64,000 nt of DNA from Pogostemon cablin (GCA_023678885.1 CM042966.1:23078028-23142027), one strand, 5' to 3'; positions 1 to 11,154 are shown, numbered from the stretch's first letter. Notes: generated from the letters alone by a model not told the origin. Made by a program: numbers and translations.

Positions 1-175
1 AACCTAACATAGGTGAGCCTAGTACATAGAAATGGAATATAGTCTATGCTTTAGTAGCTCTTAAGGGAACTCATAGAGTTACTAGTACCTATTGGGAAGA
101 GTGAGTTTTGGAGTCGATCATATAAGCAATTTAGGGACATTTATAAGGGTGTACATCCTTTTCATCTCGTGAGTG

Positions 176-412
176 AGTTTAGATAGGGGTGTGCAGATTG
201 GGATTTGGTACAGATTTTTAAAAAATTCATGCTGAAATTCGGATCGGATTTTTTTAAAAAAATTTGATATTAAATCCGTAAAGAAAAAATCCGATACTGA
301 ATCCGTACCAAAATTCAGTTCGATTTGGAATGAATTTTTGGAAAAAAGATTTTGACGGTTCAGAGCATATCGGATCGGATTTCTCATGAGAAATGGAGTT
401 TTGCACATATAA
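176..412. mobile_element. Possible hAT-like transposon end (left)
   Basis: The stretch begins with TAGGGGTGTGCAGATT and continues as alternating purine/pyrimidine words built on 'cggatc' and 'gtaccaaaattcag', a style common at ends of nonautonomous hAT-like elements in plants. A similar stretch in opposite orientation ends near 7645 with GTGCATACCCTTAG. Flanks are similar (gtttagat and gtttaggt), but a clean 8-bp target duplication is not proven. If the two ends belong together, everything between them is nested inside one old element. Confidence 0.3.
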
Positions 413-686
413 ATACTTAAAAATATCTATTAAATTAAAAAAAATCCCATATCCAAATAACAATCAACGGACAACCAAAATAATCATTAAACAAATTCGA
501 AATTTTAATATAATCATAAAAGTGCAATATTGATAATTCGTAAATCATGATCACGTAGGTTTGTTGATCTAACCATTACCATCACGTAAACTTTCATCTA
601 CAAAAAACAATTAAAATATCTTGCGTTATGAATGAATATTATATATTTACTTAATTCTAAAAAAAATTAAGTATAATATAATTTAA
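413..686. other. AT-rich spacer, no gene seen
   Basis: This stretch is AT-rich without an open frame of note, repeat unit or recognised motif. Confidence 0.5.
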
Positions 687-818
687 AGGGGCAGCTATTT
701 GCACCCTCAAAATTGCTAGACATACCTCAAAAATTTTAAATTAAAAAATTTTAATTCATATGACTTAAATACCCTTATGAAAATATATATTCCTAAATAC
801 ATTACTAAACATACCCCA
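687..818 (+). mobile_element. MULE-type terminal inverted repeat, left end
   Basis: It starts GGGGCAGCTATTTGCACC and continues with 'cataccccc'-like words, the same family as the ends at 5478, 6617, 33543 and 34612. The best mate by outer sequence is the right end at 6617, because the flanks ataatttaa (678-686) and gtagtttaa (6618-6626) agree at 7 of 9 bases, as expected for an old 9-bp target duplication. It could instead be a solo remnant. Confidence 0.5.
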
Positions 819-1297
819 CCTCTTAAATAAAAAATTTGTACTCACTGTACTATTGGGAGGAGATACATTTCTAAAATTATTTTTGGTCTCATAACCATAG
901 AGAATTTTTTATTTCGTCCCAAAAAAGATAAAATTTTTAATATCGTCCTGTAACTCTTGATATTGGCCAATTTTGGTCCCAAAGTCCCCGAAAATTGATT
1001 TGTGCACCGCACATGACGCCTCAAATTGACGCTTTCCGGTAGCTTCATCCAACGTGGCAATTGAGGAAGAATTTGGACCAATCATTTTGCCAATTCAAAT
1101 TTCATTATTTTAAATTTTCATTTCCACATCTCCATTAAGCCGTGCCGGAGAGTAGCTGCTGTAATGTGGCTCGAAATTTGATTGGTTTAGGAGATGTAGT
1201 CTCTCTTTGTGATGTTTCAATCCCATCACTGGACCGTTTCTCCCTTTCAAAGCTCAACAACTTCCTGCCTTTTTGATTAATTGTGATTTGTGTAACC

Positions 1298-1438
1298 AGA
1301 TGGGCTAGCTAACCTGGGCACTAGGCTCCTCACAAAAGTAAGTGACCCAAGTTCGAGTCTCATTGGGAACGAATATGAGGGGAGATTGGTGAACTTACTC
1401 TAACTATACTAATAATTAACTTCGTTCGATCAAAAAAA
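1298..1438 (+). mobile_element. Candidate tRNA-derived SINE
   Basis: An A-box-like word (tgggctagctaacctggg) is followed about 40 bases later by a B-box-like word, AGTTCGAGTCT, at 1350-1360. The segment ends in a short A-rich tail (caaaaaaatt). This spacing is that of a Pol III internal promoter, and 'ggctcctcacaaa' before the B box resembles plant SINE heads. There is no cloverleaf, so it is not a tRNA gene. The segment lies just upstream of the captured PDC exon. Confidence 0.35.
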
Positions 1439-1491
1439 TTATAATATGTGTAATTGATTGTTGAACTGGATTTGTTTAATTCTGTTTCAGG

Positions 1492-2065
1492 CGATTATGA
1501 ATAACCTAGAAGATGCTCATGAACAAATTGATATAGCAATCTCCAGAGCTTTAATGGAGAGCAAGCCTATTTACATAAGCATCCGTTGTAAGGTAATTCT
1601 ACTTTCAGCATAGAGCCAATTCCGTTTTCTCTATCTCCAAGGTAAATTCTCCATTATTAATTATTATCAAAATAATGAAAAAAAACTCATAAAGGAGATC
1701 AATTGAACGATCGCAGATTAAGCAACAAATTAGGGTAGGAAGACACTGTAGAAGCAGCAGTGAACTTCCTGAACAAATCGGTTAAACTGGTGATGATCGG
1801 CGGGCCAAAACTCCATCTGCTCTGCCTTCATCGAACTCGTTGATGCCAGAGGTTATGCAGTCGGAGTAATGCCTTTGGCGAAGGGTCTGGTACCGGAGCA
1901 CCACTGGCATTTTATCGAAACGTACTGGGGAGTGGTGGGGATGTCATTTTGTGGCGAGATAGTTGAATCTTCATATTCGTAAATCTTCGTTGGTCCAATC
2001 TTCAACGATTGCAGCACTTTGGACACTGATTGGCGTTTTCTTAATACACAATTAATCCCCAAGTA
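1492..2065 (+). pseudogene. PDC: Captured fragment of pyruvate decarboxylase
   Basis: Pyruvate decarboxylase is the cytosolic, thiamine-diphosphate-dependent enzyme of ethanol fermentation. After a splice-like cag at 1489-1491, the frame reads NNLEDAHEQID and then SKPIYISI, both hallmarks of the plant PDC middle region. Coding similarity continues to about 1641 (FSIEPIPFSLSPR), where a donor-like ag|gtaaat follows. It resumes after tcgcag at 1717 with LSNKLG, EAAVNFLNKSVKLV and GGPKL. In another frame come AKGLVPEHH, ETYWG, EIVES and GPIFND. The intron of about 75 bp is still present, so genomic DNA was captured. Internal deletions, a frame change after GGPKL and a stop before FVGPIFND make it non-functional. 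Active-site ThDP-binding regions lie outside the captured part. Confidence 0.8.
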
Positions 2066-2332
2066 TGAAGGATGTTATTGTAGCTTTAATAAGCGACCAA
2101 GTGATTTATCGAACCCAAAGGACGTATTATTATCAATTTAATTGTACTTTAATTTCTTAAAACTATGTTGGCAATTTATTGGTGAAATAATGAACTAACT
2201 TTTAAACATATAAATTAAATAGCAAATAAAGTAAATAAGCAGTAGAGATTAAACGAAAGTGAACAAGTGAGAAATTAGGTAGTTCTTCGGTTCATCCAGT
2301 TTTACTCATTAACTTCCCTTCCGTGTATCAAT
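2066..2332. other. Noncoding spacer
   Basis: AT-rich sequence between the PDC fragment and the solo LTR. No coding similarity or repeat was recognised. Confidence 0.4.
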
Positions 2333-3735
2333 TGTTCAATTGTATACTAAAAGTTTAGCTTTTTGTATATACAATGTTATAACAATTTATTTGAAATGAG
2401 AATCATATGATCAAATGATTGCGTCTTATAAATTATTTATATGTTCAATGCAATAGTCCACATACTTTATATTGTAGATAATATGTTATGCAACAACACG
2501 CGGAAGATCATATTATCGATTTCCTTATAAAGTATAAATAGATGCTCACAATCGAGATAGACGGGGACTCTCTATCGGGATAGTTGTAGTGTGATTTGGT
2601 ATTAGTTTGTTTTGACTATAGAATGACATTAGTATGCTTTGTGTGTATTGAGCAGGACCACTTGAGATCGTTCGACTTGTACTGTTTATATAGAAGAACT
2701 TGATCACAGTTATTATGAATGTTTGTGCTCTTAATCCCTATACAATAATCTCGACATGTAAGGCAGTATGTATTTTTTTGATTCATCAATGGGTGAGATT
2801 TACATGTAATTAAATCAATAAACTTAGTGAGTTGGGAAATAGTGTTGTCTCTATGGTGTGTTGTTGATTGTAGAAAGAACCATGTCCGTTATAGGTTGAT
2901 GATGTCCCCTTGAGTAGCTCATAAGCATTATCATGTAAACTCTGTAGGTGGATTTATTCCGGTATGATAATGAGGTTGAGTGGTATTACTCTCGGGTGAG
3001 ATATTAATTAATGGAGTTGTCAGTAACTTAATTAATTAATGTGCATTGTATATCTTAAACATGAGGAGACTAATGGGCTCATAATAAGAAGGAGTCCATA
3101 ACATAATTATGGGATTAGAATGGTAGTGTAGTAATAATATTTTAGTGGTATATATTATTATTATTATTGGATTTAAGTATAAGTTTTGGGCTATGCTTGG
3201 ATACTTAAGCCCAATGGAGGCCCAACTCTGATTCCTCCTCCTGGTCCCTGCTGTAGCCTATATATAAGTCATCTCAGCTATCCGAAAACTCTAATCAATT
3301 AATTAATCACGCCTAACACTATGAGGAGGGTGAGGGAATAGTAAATTGAGAATATTTCTAGGATCGTCGCCCACACGACGTCGAGATTGGACTTGGGAAT
3401 ACAGCAAAAGATCAAGAGGTCATTTGCTGCTGCTGTCCGCCAAATTGCACGATTTTTATAAAATTGTATAGAATTCAGAATTCGACTTATGATATACCGG
3501 CAGAAAGCCACAGAAGAGAGGATCGTTTTGGAATGTAGATCACTCAAATCAGAGATCGGATGAGGGAGTTATGCCCAAAATGGTGAGGCTGCGCAGGCTG
3601 CTGGCGAGAATCCTTCTTCTTCAACATACCCTGGTGAAAGGTAATACGTTTCTTTGATTTTTTTGCTTCCGTTGAATTAGAAACGTATGGAATCCTAACG
3701 GTTCATGTTACCCAAATGATTGAATGTCAACATCA
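2333..3735 (+). mobile_element. Solo LTR related to Copia A
   Basis: The start TGTTCAATTGTATACTAAAAG and most of the following 1.1 kb match the Copia A LTRs found at 42181-43392, 49244-50015 and 51710-52150. Shared words include 'gagatagacggggact', 'gagcaggaccacttgagat', 'cttaagcccaatggaggccc' and 'aatcctaacggttca'. There is no internal copia coding region or second LTR beside it, so it is a solo LTR left by recombination. It differs from Copia A by an inserted ~130-180 bp block (about 3436-3620) that resembles 22650-22800, a region with gypsy-like character. Confidence 0.65.
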
Positions 3736-4625
3736 ATGTCCGAATCTACTTTGTGGAATATGGACGCATCACTAAACCATGCAAATCTACTCTATAGACA
3801 TAAGTAAATAAGCGTGTAACACGTGTGAATACTTGGAGCAAGAGATATGATTCACCCCCCTTTCTAGGTACTATTAGTATCAATTATTTCCCGTGCACTA
3901 AGTATTCTAACCCGATATGATCTCCCTTTATAGGTACTATGAAGTTATTCTCTTTATCCTACTTATTAACCCGAATCAGATTCAATTAATAAGTATTTAT
4001 ATAAGATAAATCTAATAAGACTTCAAAGTCCCCTCACTTAGAATCATAACATGTAATCCTGCTCAGCAGTGAACGCACTTAATCAAAAATCAAGATATAT
4101 ATTCAGACTCTACATATCAATTAATGATGCACAAAACAACTCTGAGTATGAATTAAAAAGGAACAGTCTGATATAAAATAAACCACAAGTAGTGTTGTAC
4201 GGAGTATACACACGGAAGTTTAATTAAATCATAAAACCTTCATAAACCCTAGAACTACCGAAGTGGTTCTAGCCCATGATTGATCGAAGAACAATCGTGG
4301 TGTTTGGATAAATCTTAACCATAGTCTTGAGAATTACAAGATAAATTAACAAGCGAAGTAAACCCAAGATGCGGGCACCGTCGCATCTCTCTCCGTCTTG
4401 AATCTTCACTTGGTTTTCACTTGATTTGACAGACGAATCTCTCTCCACAGCTCCGTAGGACTATGGTAGGGTTTCAGATGTTGTGTAGAATGAAGGTGGT
4501 ACCTTACTACTGCATTGGGTCTTCCTTTTATACTTTCAACTCCTCCAATGGACCTCTAATGGGCTTTTTTAGCGAAAACACGTACTGAATGTGTAAAAAT
4601 ACGAATCCAGAAGCTTCCCGCGTGG
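3736..4625. repeat. Unclassified dispersed repeat, probably LTR-derived
   Basis: There is no open frame. Words such as 'ccctagaactaccgaagtggttctagcccatga' and 'ctcccctcacttagaatcat' are of the kind seen in LTR and leader regions of plant LTR retrotransposons, but no paired LTR, primer site or polypurine tract was found. It is assigned as a repeat by style only. Confidence 0.3.
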
Positions 4626-4906
4626 CAGTTCAACCAGAGCCCTTGGTCGAACCATAAGCTCTCTGGTCGAACCAGCCTGTAATGAACCTGTAGATAGCTG
4701 GTTCAACTCGAACCACCGGTCGAATTAGAAGCATCGGGGTCAAACTGTCTTGGTACCACTTTAGGCTTTTGGTTCGACCATGGTTCGACCTTCACGGCTG
4801 GTCGAACCACATCATCATGGTCGAACCACACTGTAACACATTCCCAGATTGCTGGTTTGACCCAAACTGGTGGTCGAACCACCTCTCCTTGGTTGAACCA
4901 GAGGCT
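4626..4906. repeat. Cluster of GGTCGAACC / GGTTCGACC motifs
   Basis: In about 280 bp the 9-base word GGTCGAACC, its reverse complement GGTTCGACC, or one-base variants occur about a dozen times in both orientations, at irregular 15-35 base spacing. The word is a near-palindrome around TCGA. The intervening bases are not repeated, so this is not a simple tandem array. It probably belongs to the U3 or leader of an LTR element. Confidence 0.6.
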
Positions 4907-5819
4907 TTAAACTCCCCTTTTCCGGTTTCGAGCACTTCTGTCCTGTTTTCTTTCGAAAATCTACTCAAACGGTCTCAAACGCACCTGATTCATGACTTTT
5001 CACTACATATCTCGATTTATCTCGACGTAAGATCAAATCACACATCATTATTACAGAAATCAGAGCTCAAATTATGTGAATTTTTACTCTAATCAGATAC
5101 TCTCTATTGCTGAAGAAAGAGAAAGCCCCAATGGTGATGTGGAAATAAAAAATAAAAATAAGAATAAAATGGAATTTGAGTTGGCAAAATGATTGGTTCA
5201 AATTCTTCCTCAATTTCCACGTTGGATGAAGCTACCGGAAAGCCCCAATTTAAGGCGTCATATATGGTGCACATGCGATTTTTGGCCAAAAAATCAATTT
5301 TCGGTGACTTTGAGACCAAAATTGGCTAATATCAGGATTTACGGGATAAAATTAAAAATTTTATCTTTTTTGGGACGGAATAAAAAATTCTCTATAGTTA
5401 TGGGACCAAAAATTATTTTAACTCATTTAAAACTATATATTTTTATAAGTATATTTAGATCATGTGAATTAATATATGGGTGCGGCTATTTGCACCCCCC
5501 AACTTACTGAACAAATTCCAAAAAAAATTAATTAATCTTATTAAAATTAATAAGATTAAAATACCCTTATTACAAGATACACCCCAAAATTACTATTCAT
5601 CCCCCTAAATAAATCATTTCATTCTCTCCTCTTCTGAACACGCTCCTTGTATCTCATTCTCTCCCTTCCGAACATGTCACCTTGTTGTATGACGGCGAAG
5701 TCGTGCGTTGCTATCAGTCCTCTCATGGAGTATATGGGAACATCCTTCTGCTTTCCGCCATGGGAGTCGATCTTGAAGAACTTTCCATTCTCTCATGAAG
5801 TATATAGGAACACCCCAGA

Positions 5820-6066
5820 ATATTTCTTGCTGCTCCCAACTCTCCCATGTTGTAATTACAAACAAAATAAGGTCTCCTAAAGTAAATGCATCATAACTAG
5901 GAAGATCTCCAACACAATCACCATAACGGCCATGGAGAACTAAAACAGGGGGTGGAGGCTTTCCAGCGCCTTCTTCTGCATTCTTTAGTTGTAGAAATCG
6001 TATAACGATCAACTGGTGGTGACTGAAAAATGGAAACTTGCTACCAATTCCAAGTCCTTGATCAAC
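5820..6066 (-). pseudogene. TOC75: Captured fragment of chloroplast import channel TOC75
   Basis: TOC75 is the beta-barrel pore of the chloroplast outer-envelope protein import machinery. On the minus strand, after the splice acceptor-like ttttctccag at 6067-6076, the frame reads VDQGLGIGSKFPFF, then FLQLKN, GAGKPPPPVLVLHG and GDLPSYDAFTLG. These are recognisable pieces of the C-terminal barrel of TOC75. One base is missing near 5874; the next frame then gives YNMGELGAARNIL, the continuation of the same protein. The intron boundary at the start shows that the copy was made from DNA. At under 90 codons and frameshifted, it cannot make a pore. Confidence 0.82.
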
Positions 6067-6092
6067 CTGGAGAAAATTGGAACAATTCATAG

Positions 6093-6470
6093 AAAAAAGC
6101 TAGTATATGAAAAACGGCTGAGAAGCTTCTAGATCATGGCGCCCTCGTGTTATTACATCACTCTCCGGTGTCACTTTCAGTGTATACGGATGGTCGAATT
6201 CGCAGAGAGCATTCTTCAGTGCATACAGAAGGTCAGATTCGCAGAGAGCATAGAGTTGTCCACCAATCAGAGCCAATATCGAACTGCCCTGTTAGAACCC
6301 GGGCTGCGGTTAGCAGACAATGGGCAGCAGTGGCGGTGACGCGGTTGAATGCTGCGAAGAAGTTAGGGACGATGGGGTGTCCTATCTCACGCTCCACTGT
6401 GTGCTTGTGTTTGCTGGCGTAGGGTTCCATTTGCCGTGGTGAACTCACCGTCGATTTTAATAAAGATGAG
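6093..6470. other. Coding-like sequence of unknown origin inside the TOC75 element
   Basis: GC-richer sequence with overlapping open frames on both strands (for example minus 6448-6233). I recognise no protein family. By position between the inverted ends it is probably a second captured host fragment, but this is inference from composition and location only. Confidence 0.35.
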
Positions 6471-6730
6471 AGTATGGGATAATTTATTTTAGGGATTAAT
6501 ATTAATTTTGGGTATATTTAATAATAGGGGTATTTTAGTCTTATTAATTTTATAAATATTAATTAAAAAAATTTTGAGGTTTATTCAGTAAAATTGAGGG
6601 TGCAAATAGCTGCCCCCGTAGTTTAAATTATGAATAATAATGTACTAAGATAAAGAAAATTAATAATTTAATTTTTTTTTAACCTTTAACATTAAATTTA
6701 AGGTGTATTTCAATTAAAGTCTATCTAATA

Positions 6731-7013
6731 TTCCCTCCGTCCCAAACTCGATGTCTGAGTTGCTGTAGACACGGAGTTTAAGAAAATTTACTTTTTGACT
6801 AACTTTATTGACTTTTTAGGGCTATTGTGGTATTTTTAGGTAATATATAAATTATAAAATATGTTATGTGTGTTAGGTGGGACTGGTATTTTTGAAATTA
6901 AGATAAACTTTTAGGGTTGTTGGTTGATGTGAAGTTTTCTTTTTTGGAATAAGATAATTAGTTTAGGACAGATAAAAATAAAAAGTAAGACAACGAGTTT
7001 GGGACGGATGGAG
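6731..7013. mobile_element. Stowaway-like MITE
   Basis: The inverted ends TTCCCTCCGTCCCAAACTCG and CGAGTTTGGGACGGATGGAG are flanked by TA on both sides (6729-6730 and 7014-7015), the target duplication of Tc1/mariner MITEs. The core 'aaattataaaatatgttatgtgtgttagg' recurs at 13700-13955 and, inverted, at 26505-26757. Confidence 0.85.
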
Positions 7014-7441
7014 TAATATTTTAGACACAAATATGGATTATCATTTAATTTTTGCATTTTATCTTCATTAAATAAATATAAAAATATAATAATTATTTAT
7101 TAAGTTTATACTGAATTTAGACTTTAGAAATATCATTTACTTTATTCATTATGTTCTCTAAAATAATACTTTGAACATATTATTTTATTTATTTCCTATT
7201 TTTCTAGAAAATTATTTTACTTTATGAAATATATAATCTTATATACATCAATTAATAAATATTTAGAGTACTGAATATATTTTTAAATTATTATTTGTAA
7301 TTATATTATAACTAATTTTAATTTATTAATTATGATTACATTATAATTAGTAGAGTAAGATTAATTAATTCATGACATATAAAGTATAAACTATAAATAA
7401 TAAGATAAATATCTTATATATATAATTTTAATACATAATTT
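7014..7441. other. AT-rich spacer, no gene seen
   Basis: Very AT-rich, with short direct words of 'aattaata' type. No feature recognised. Confidence 0.5.
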
Positions 7442-7645
7442 AAATTCAGTTTTTCGGTACGGTTTGGTTATATCCAATATTCGGTACGGGAAAACAAGAA
7501 ATATCCAAGTCCGTACCAATCGAAAAAATCAGTTCGATTCGATTCAAAAAAAAGTAAAAAAGTCAACAGTTTTTTTATTCGAAATTACTTCGATGCGGTT
7601 TCGGTACGGTTTTGGTTAAATCTAATATCCGTGCATACCCTTAGG
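7442..7645. mobile_element. Possible hAT-like transposon end (right)
   Basis: Contains 'ttttcggtacggtttggtt' words in both orientations and ends GTGCATACCCTTAG, roughly the reverse complement of the end at about 185. It is the likely mate of that end or an independent remnant. Confidence 0.3.
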
Positions 7646-9592
7646 TTTAGGTGGAAATTGTGTTCGCTTTTATTCCATTGTTTATGACATATTATGAACT
7701 CTATATTCTCCATACTATGATTGTGCTAATCTCATCTTTACATCATTTGGAATCCATTTCGCATTCATCCATTCATTCATCCATCCATCCCATCTTTTAT
7801 CTTTTACATTGCTTAATTCTTGCATTTTATTTGCTTTTTTACATCTCTACATCTTGTGTTAGTCCTTATAAAATCATAATAGACGTGAGCTCAGTTAGAC
7901 ATTTAATTTCTTGGTTTCTCATGAATTCGATATTTAACTTGGTCATATAAAGTTACATTGATAGAGTACACTTATGTCGGTTGCATATTGGGTGTGGGTG
8001 TGTTTTCGATATAAACGTTGTCTTAAGTGTTGTCAATACTACGTACAACACTGACTTGTATCAGAATATAAAACTTGAATAGGATTTGTAAGTTTAAACA
8101 GCAGAAGACTCAAACACACAGATTTCTCAATCTTTCCACAAACTTTCATTTGTGGTGACTTCATGGCATAAATATCACTATCTTGGAAAAGATGATTACA
8201 AAAGTAAATTCAAGAGATGGAAACATTCCTTCCACTCTCGAACACAAAATCGGATAAAATCCAAACAAGTTCCAAAATGGCAAACCTAAATTGTTAGACC
8301 TAAGCCTACTTCAAATATGCACTTCCATTTCCTGTGAACAGTACACACAAAACGAACAGGATAACTGTATACATGAAGTATTACACGATGTGTCACAACA
8401 CTTGTGAAAACACTACAGGAAAAATCAAAAGATAAACTATCTAAGTATGGTGTCTCTCTATTCTGTAGCTTCTTTCCAAGATATATGTCTAACCATCTAG
8501 CAGTTTTATAAATAGACGTGGTAATGTTGCAGAAGTCGAACATGTGAGTGATCCACTAGGAGAGGTTGAATTACCCATGAGAGATGTGATAATTACCCAC
8601 TACTTCGGGTAACCTCCACTCAACTTTCATGACTTTCCAGGTATGTGTTGACCTTGAATCAACTTCTTACACGTACCAGCTTTGATTGCTACAAACTTGT
8701 AAGCAATACTAAACACAAAACAAGTCGATCAAAATAAATGTTTTAGTGGTTAATAAAATTGCTGGAAGATAGGTGTGATTCCATATGTGATGGTACTGGC
8801 CTCAACACTCACATCAACAACTTACTCTATAAATCACATGAAGAAAAAACGATCAGAGGCTGTTAAGCCAGATCACAATTCTCATAACATACACTTTGAT
8901 CTACCTGATGATATATTGCACATTGATCTGTTCACATAAATCATAATTCTACCATTCAATTAAGAACCAAAAAGCCTGTACTTTCATACAGAATTAGAAT
9001 TTTCCAAGTGATATATAAGTGACAATTAACGTATAAGAGTTTATGCCTAAAGAAATAATTGTAGTAATTGTATGTAATTTGAATATCTATATCGAACCCT
9101 CGTGTAAACATAAAATCATTCTTCCAATAACAGAGGTTGTACTCGTTGGAATTCTGACACCATAAATCTTTGTATGTTATAGGTGTCGATAGCATACATG
9201 TTGAAGGTGAGCGCAGGGCCATCGCTTTAACGATTTAGATAGAAATGTGAATTTAACATACATAGCTCTTAAATTCTCCCTCAAAATCGAAATATATCAT
9301 GGATTGGATGAAGGATTGGAATGTATTGCGACGCTCAATATTTTTTATTGAGGAGGAGAATACGTTTCATATGCTCGGTTATTTTTTAATGTAGTTCTAC
9401 CGCTAGCCCGAAAAAATAGGTTTAAATATTAACATTGTCGTGTTGGTATTCGTTTTTATGAAAAAATAATAATAGTGAAAACTGAGAAACATAGAAATGA
9501 CTGATGACTGATGAGATATTAGAAATTGAAGTTTCACGATAAAATGATTTTGGGAAGGGAAAAGTATGATGCAGATTAGGTGTTTTTATATG
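7646..9592. other. Noncoding stretch, possibly old LTR-element remnants
   Basis: No gene is supported; the two minus-strand open frames (8286-8543, 8956-9222) have no recognisable motif. Around 8000-8900, minus-strand words such as 'acaacactt' near 'tactacgtacaacactgac' and 'cacttgtgaaaacactacagg' suggest copia LTR or leader sequence, but no primer site, polypurine tract or LTR pair was found. Confidence 0.3.
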
Positions 9593-10980
9593 GGGTGAAT
9601 TACATTAAAAGTCTCAACCTTTTCGTCGATTGTGGATTAGTCTAAACTTTTCAATATTTACAAATAAGTACTCGACCTTAAGCCTATTTTTCAAATCAAG
9701 TAACTGAGTAGCAGGAGGCTGCCCGATCGCTGATGTGTGATTTTTTTTACCAGTCACAAATCACAATCCACCTGTCAAAAATTTGTCATTTTCTTTGACA
9801 TATCACGTTCCAAGTGTAAAAAACGACCTCTCTCTCTAAACACTCTTCCTCTCTCTATGTGTAGTCATTGACAGAAGATTGCAGATTTTCATTGTTGCAG
9901 CCACCGGTGCCGGCTACTCTCCGTCGTCTGCACCGACCAAGATCTTGACACCACCAAGATTTTCAGGTCATCCGCTGCCTCCCTTCCATAGCCACCCCTC
10001 CAACAACCTTCCACCGCAGTTTTCACATCCTAATCTATATAATCTATCGGTGTGGATATTACATTGGTTTAAATTAAAAAAATTGTAAGCCAGTGCAATA
10101 ATGGAGTATTAAATCCCACTAGAATCATCACAATTCTCCCCGCACATTTTTCAGATTGTCAATAAAATCTTGGATCCCTCAAAGCCCAATTTCAAGGCTG
10201 GATCGCTCCTTTTAAGTGGGATAATCCTCCGTCCACAAACTGTATATTCGCAGCCAAAAAATATCAAAATTCCAAATTGAAATCAATTTTAAATTCACAA
10301 AAACAATGTTTTCCCTTTTTCCCCAATATTATCATATGGCGCTCTTACTTTAGTCGCCGACAATTTCGTTGCCTAAGGGATCTCCTAGAATAATTACTGC
10401 AAAAGGGAGAGATTTTAGATTTAGTATTTGTGTGGGTGTTTAGGATTTAGAAAGAGAAGGTTTGAAGTTGAGGAGTTGTGACAATTACAAGGATAGTTTG
10501 AGGTGATAGTTGAATGAGCAGGTGAAGCAGAGTGAGGAGTGGCATGAAACTGATATAGTAACAGCGGTGGCGGATTGTTGAAGGGGTGGCTGTGGAGGGG
10601 GTGATAGCGGGTGGTGTGGAAGCCTTGGCGGTGGCGGAGCTTGGTCGGCACAGACGACGGAAAGTGGCCGGCACCGGTGGCTACAACAATGGAGATCTGC
10701 AAATCTTCTGTCAATGACTGCACATAGAGGGAGGAAGAGTGTTTAGAGAGAGGGGTCGTCTGATGTGGCTGGAGAGGGTGTGAATGTTTATTTAATTTTA
10801 TTTTAGGTGTGGCCTATAATGTGGATAATACAACGACACATCAGCATCGGGTTGGGTACTTCCTACCCGATGGTTCAAATTGCAACTTGACATTAAGGTA
10901 GGGCACTTTTTGTAAATTCTCAAAAGTTTAGACTAATCCACAATTAACGAAAATGTAAAAACTTTTTTTGTAATTAACCC
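9593..10980. mobile_element. MULE-like element with very long inverted arms
   Basis: The ends GGGTGAATTACATTAAAA and, reversed, GGGTTAATTACAAAAAAA are followed by matching 'aattgtggattagtctaaacttttc' words. The arms extend through a proline/threonine-coding-like block (ACCGGTGCCGGC at 9903 and reversed at 10666), giving roughly 450 bp of inverted similarity per side. Flanks ttttatatg (9584-9592) and ttttatata (10981-10989) agree at 8 of 9 bases. It has no transposase. It shares its outer GGGTTAATTRC end with the element at 25795. Confidence 0.7.
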
Positions 10981-11154
10981 TTTTATATATATACATATAT
11001 ATAAAAATAACCCTTCAACATACTTTAAATTAAAAATCGTTATACTTTTTAACAAAAATAATATACTTAACAAATTTCTTACTAACCAAAAATACTAAAT
11101 TACCTCAAAAAGAAAGTTTAAAAAAATTATTAAAATTTAGGATGAAAAGAAGTA
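10981..11154. other. AT-rich spacer
   Basis: Short TA-rich run followed by AT-rich sequence; nothing recognised. Confidence 0.4.

Larger units (their letters stand above)
860..5424. mobile_element. MULE-like element with ~280-bp inverted ends and captured PDC fragment
   Basis: The arms 860-1136 and 5131-5424 are inverted copies of each other, matching from 'aaaattatttttggtc' at the outer side to 'catttccacatctccatt' at the inner side, with scattered substitutions and small indels. Long inverted ends are typical of Mutator-like elements. No transposase frame is seen inside, so it is nonautonomous. It contains a pyruvate decarboxylase fragment, a possible SINE, a solo LTR and an unclassified repeat, so later insertions have enlarged it. 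No convincing target duplication was found, so the exact termini are uncertain. Confidence 0.6.
5478..6617. mobile_element. Pack-MULE-like element carrying a TOC75 fragment
   Basis: The left end GGGTGCGGCTATTTGC (5478) and the right end (outer base 6617, reverse complement GGGGGCAGCTATTTGC) are inverted copies. Similarity continues inward for about 130-140 bp through 'taataagattaaaataccc' words. The interior of about 0.85 kb has higher GC than its surroundings and holds a TOC75 fragment plus further coding-like sequence of unknown origin. No transposase is present. The flanks of this exact interval do not form a target duplication, so the right end may instead pair with the left end at 687. 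Confidence 0.65.

Noticed and set aside
842..1081. Minus-strand frame similar to the plus-strand frame at 5193-5510, suggesting a duplicated gene
   Set aside because: The similarity is that of inverted transposon arms; the frames have no protein motif and the inner sequence is noncoding in style.
1310..1365. Possible tRNA gene
   Set aside because: A and B box-like words exist, but acceptor, anticodon and T stems cannot be formed; a SINE head is the better reading.
7651..7950. 99-codon frame with hydrophobic stretches
   Set aside because: T-rich composition and simple 'attcattcatccatcc' repeats explain it.
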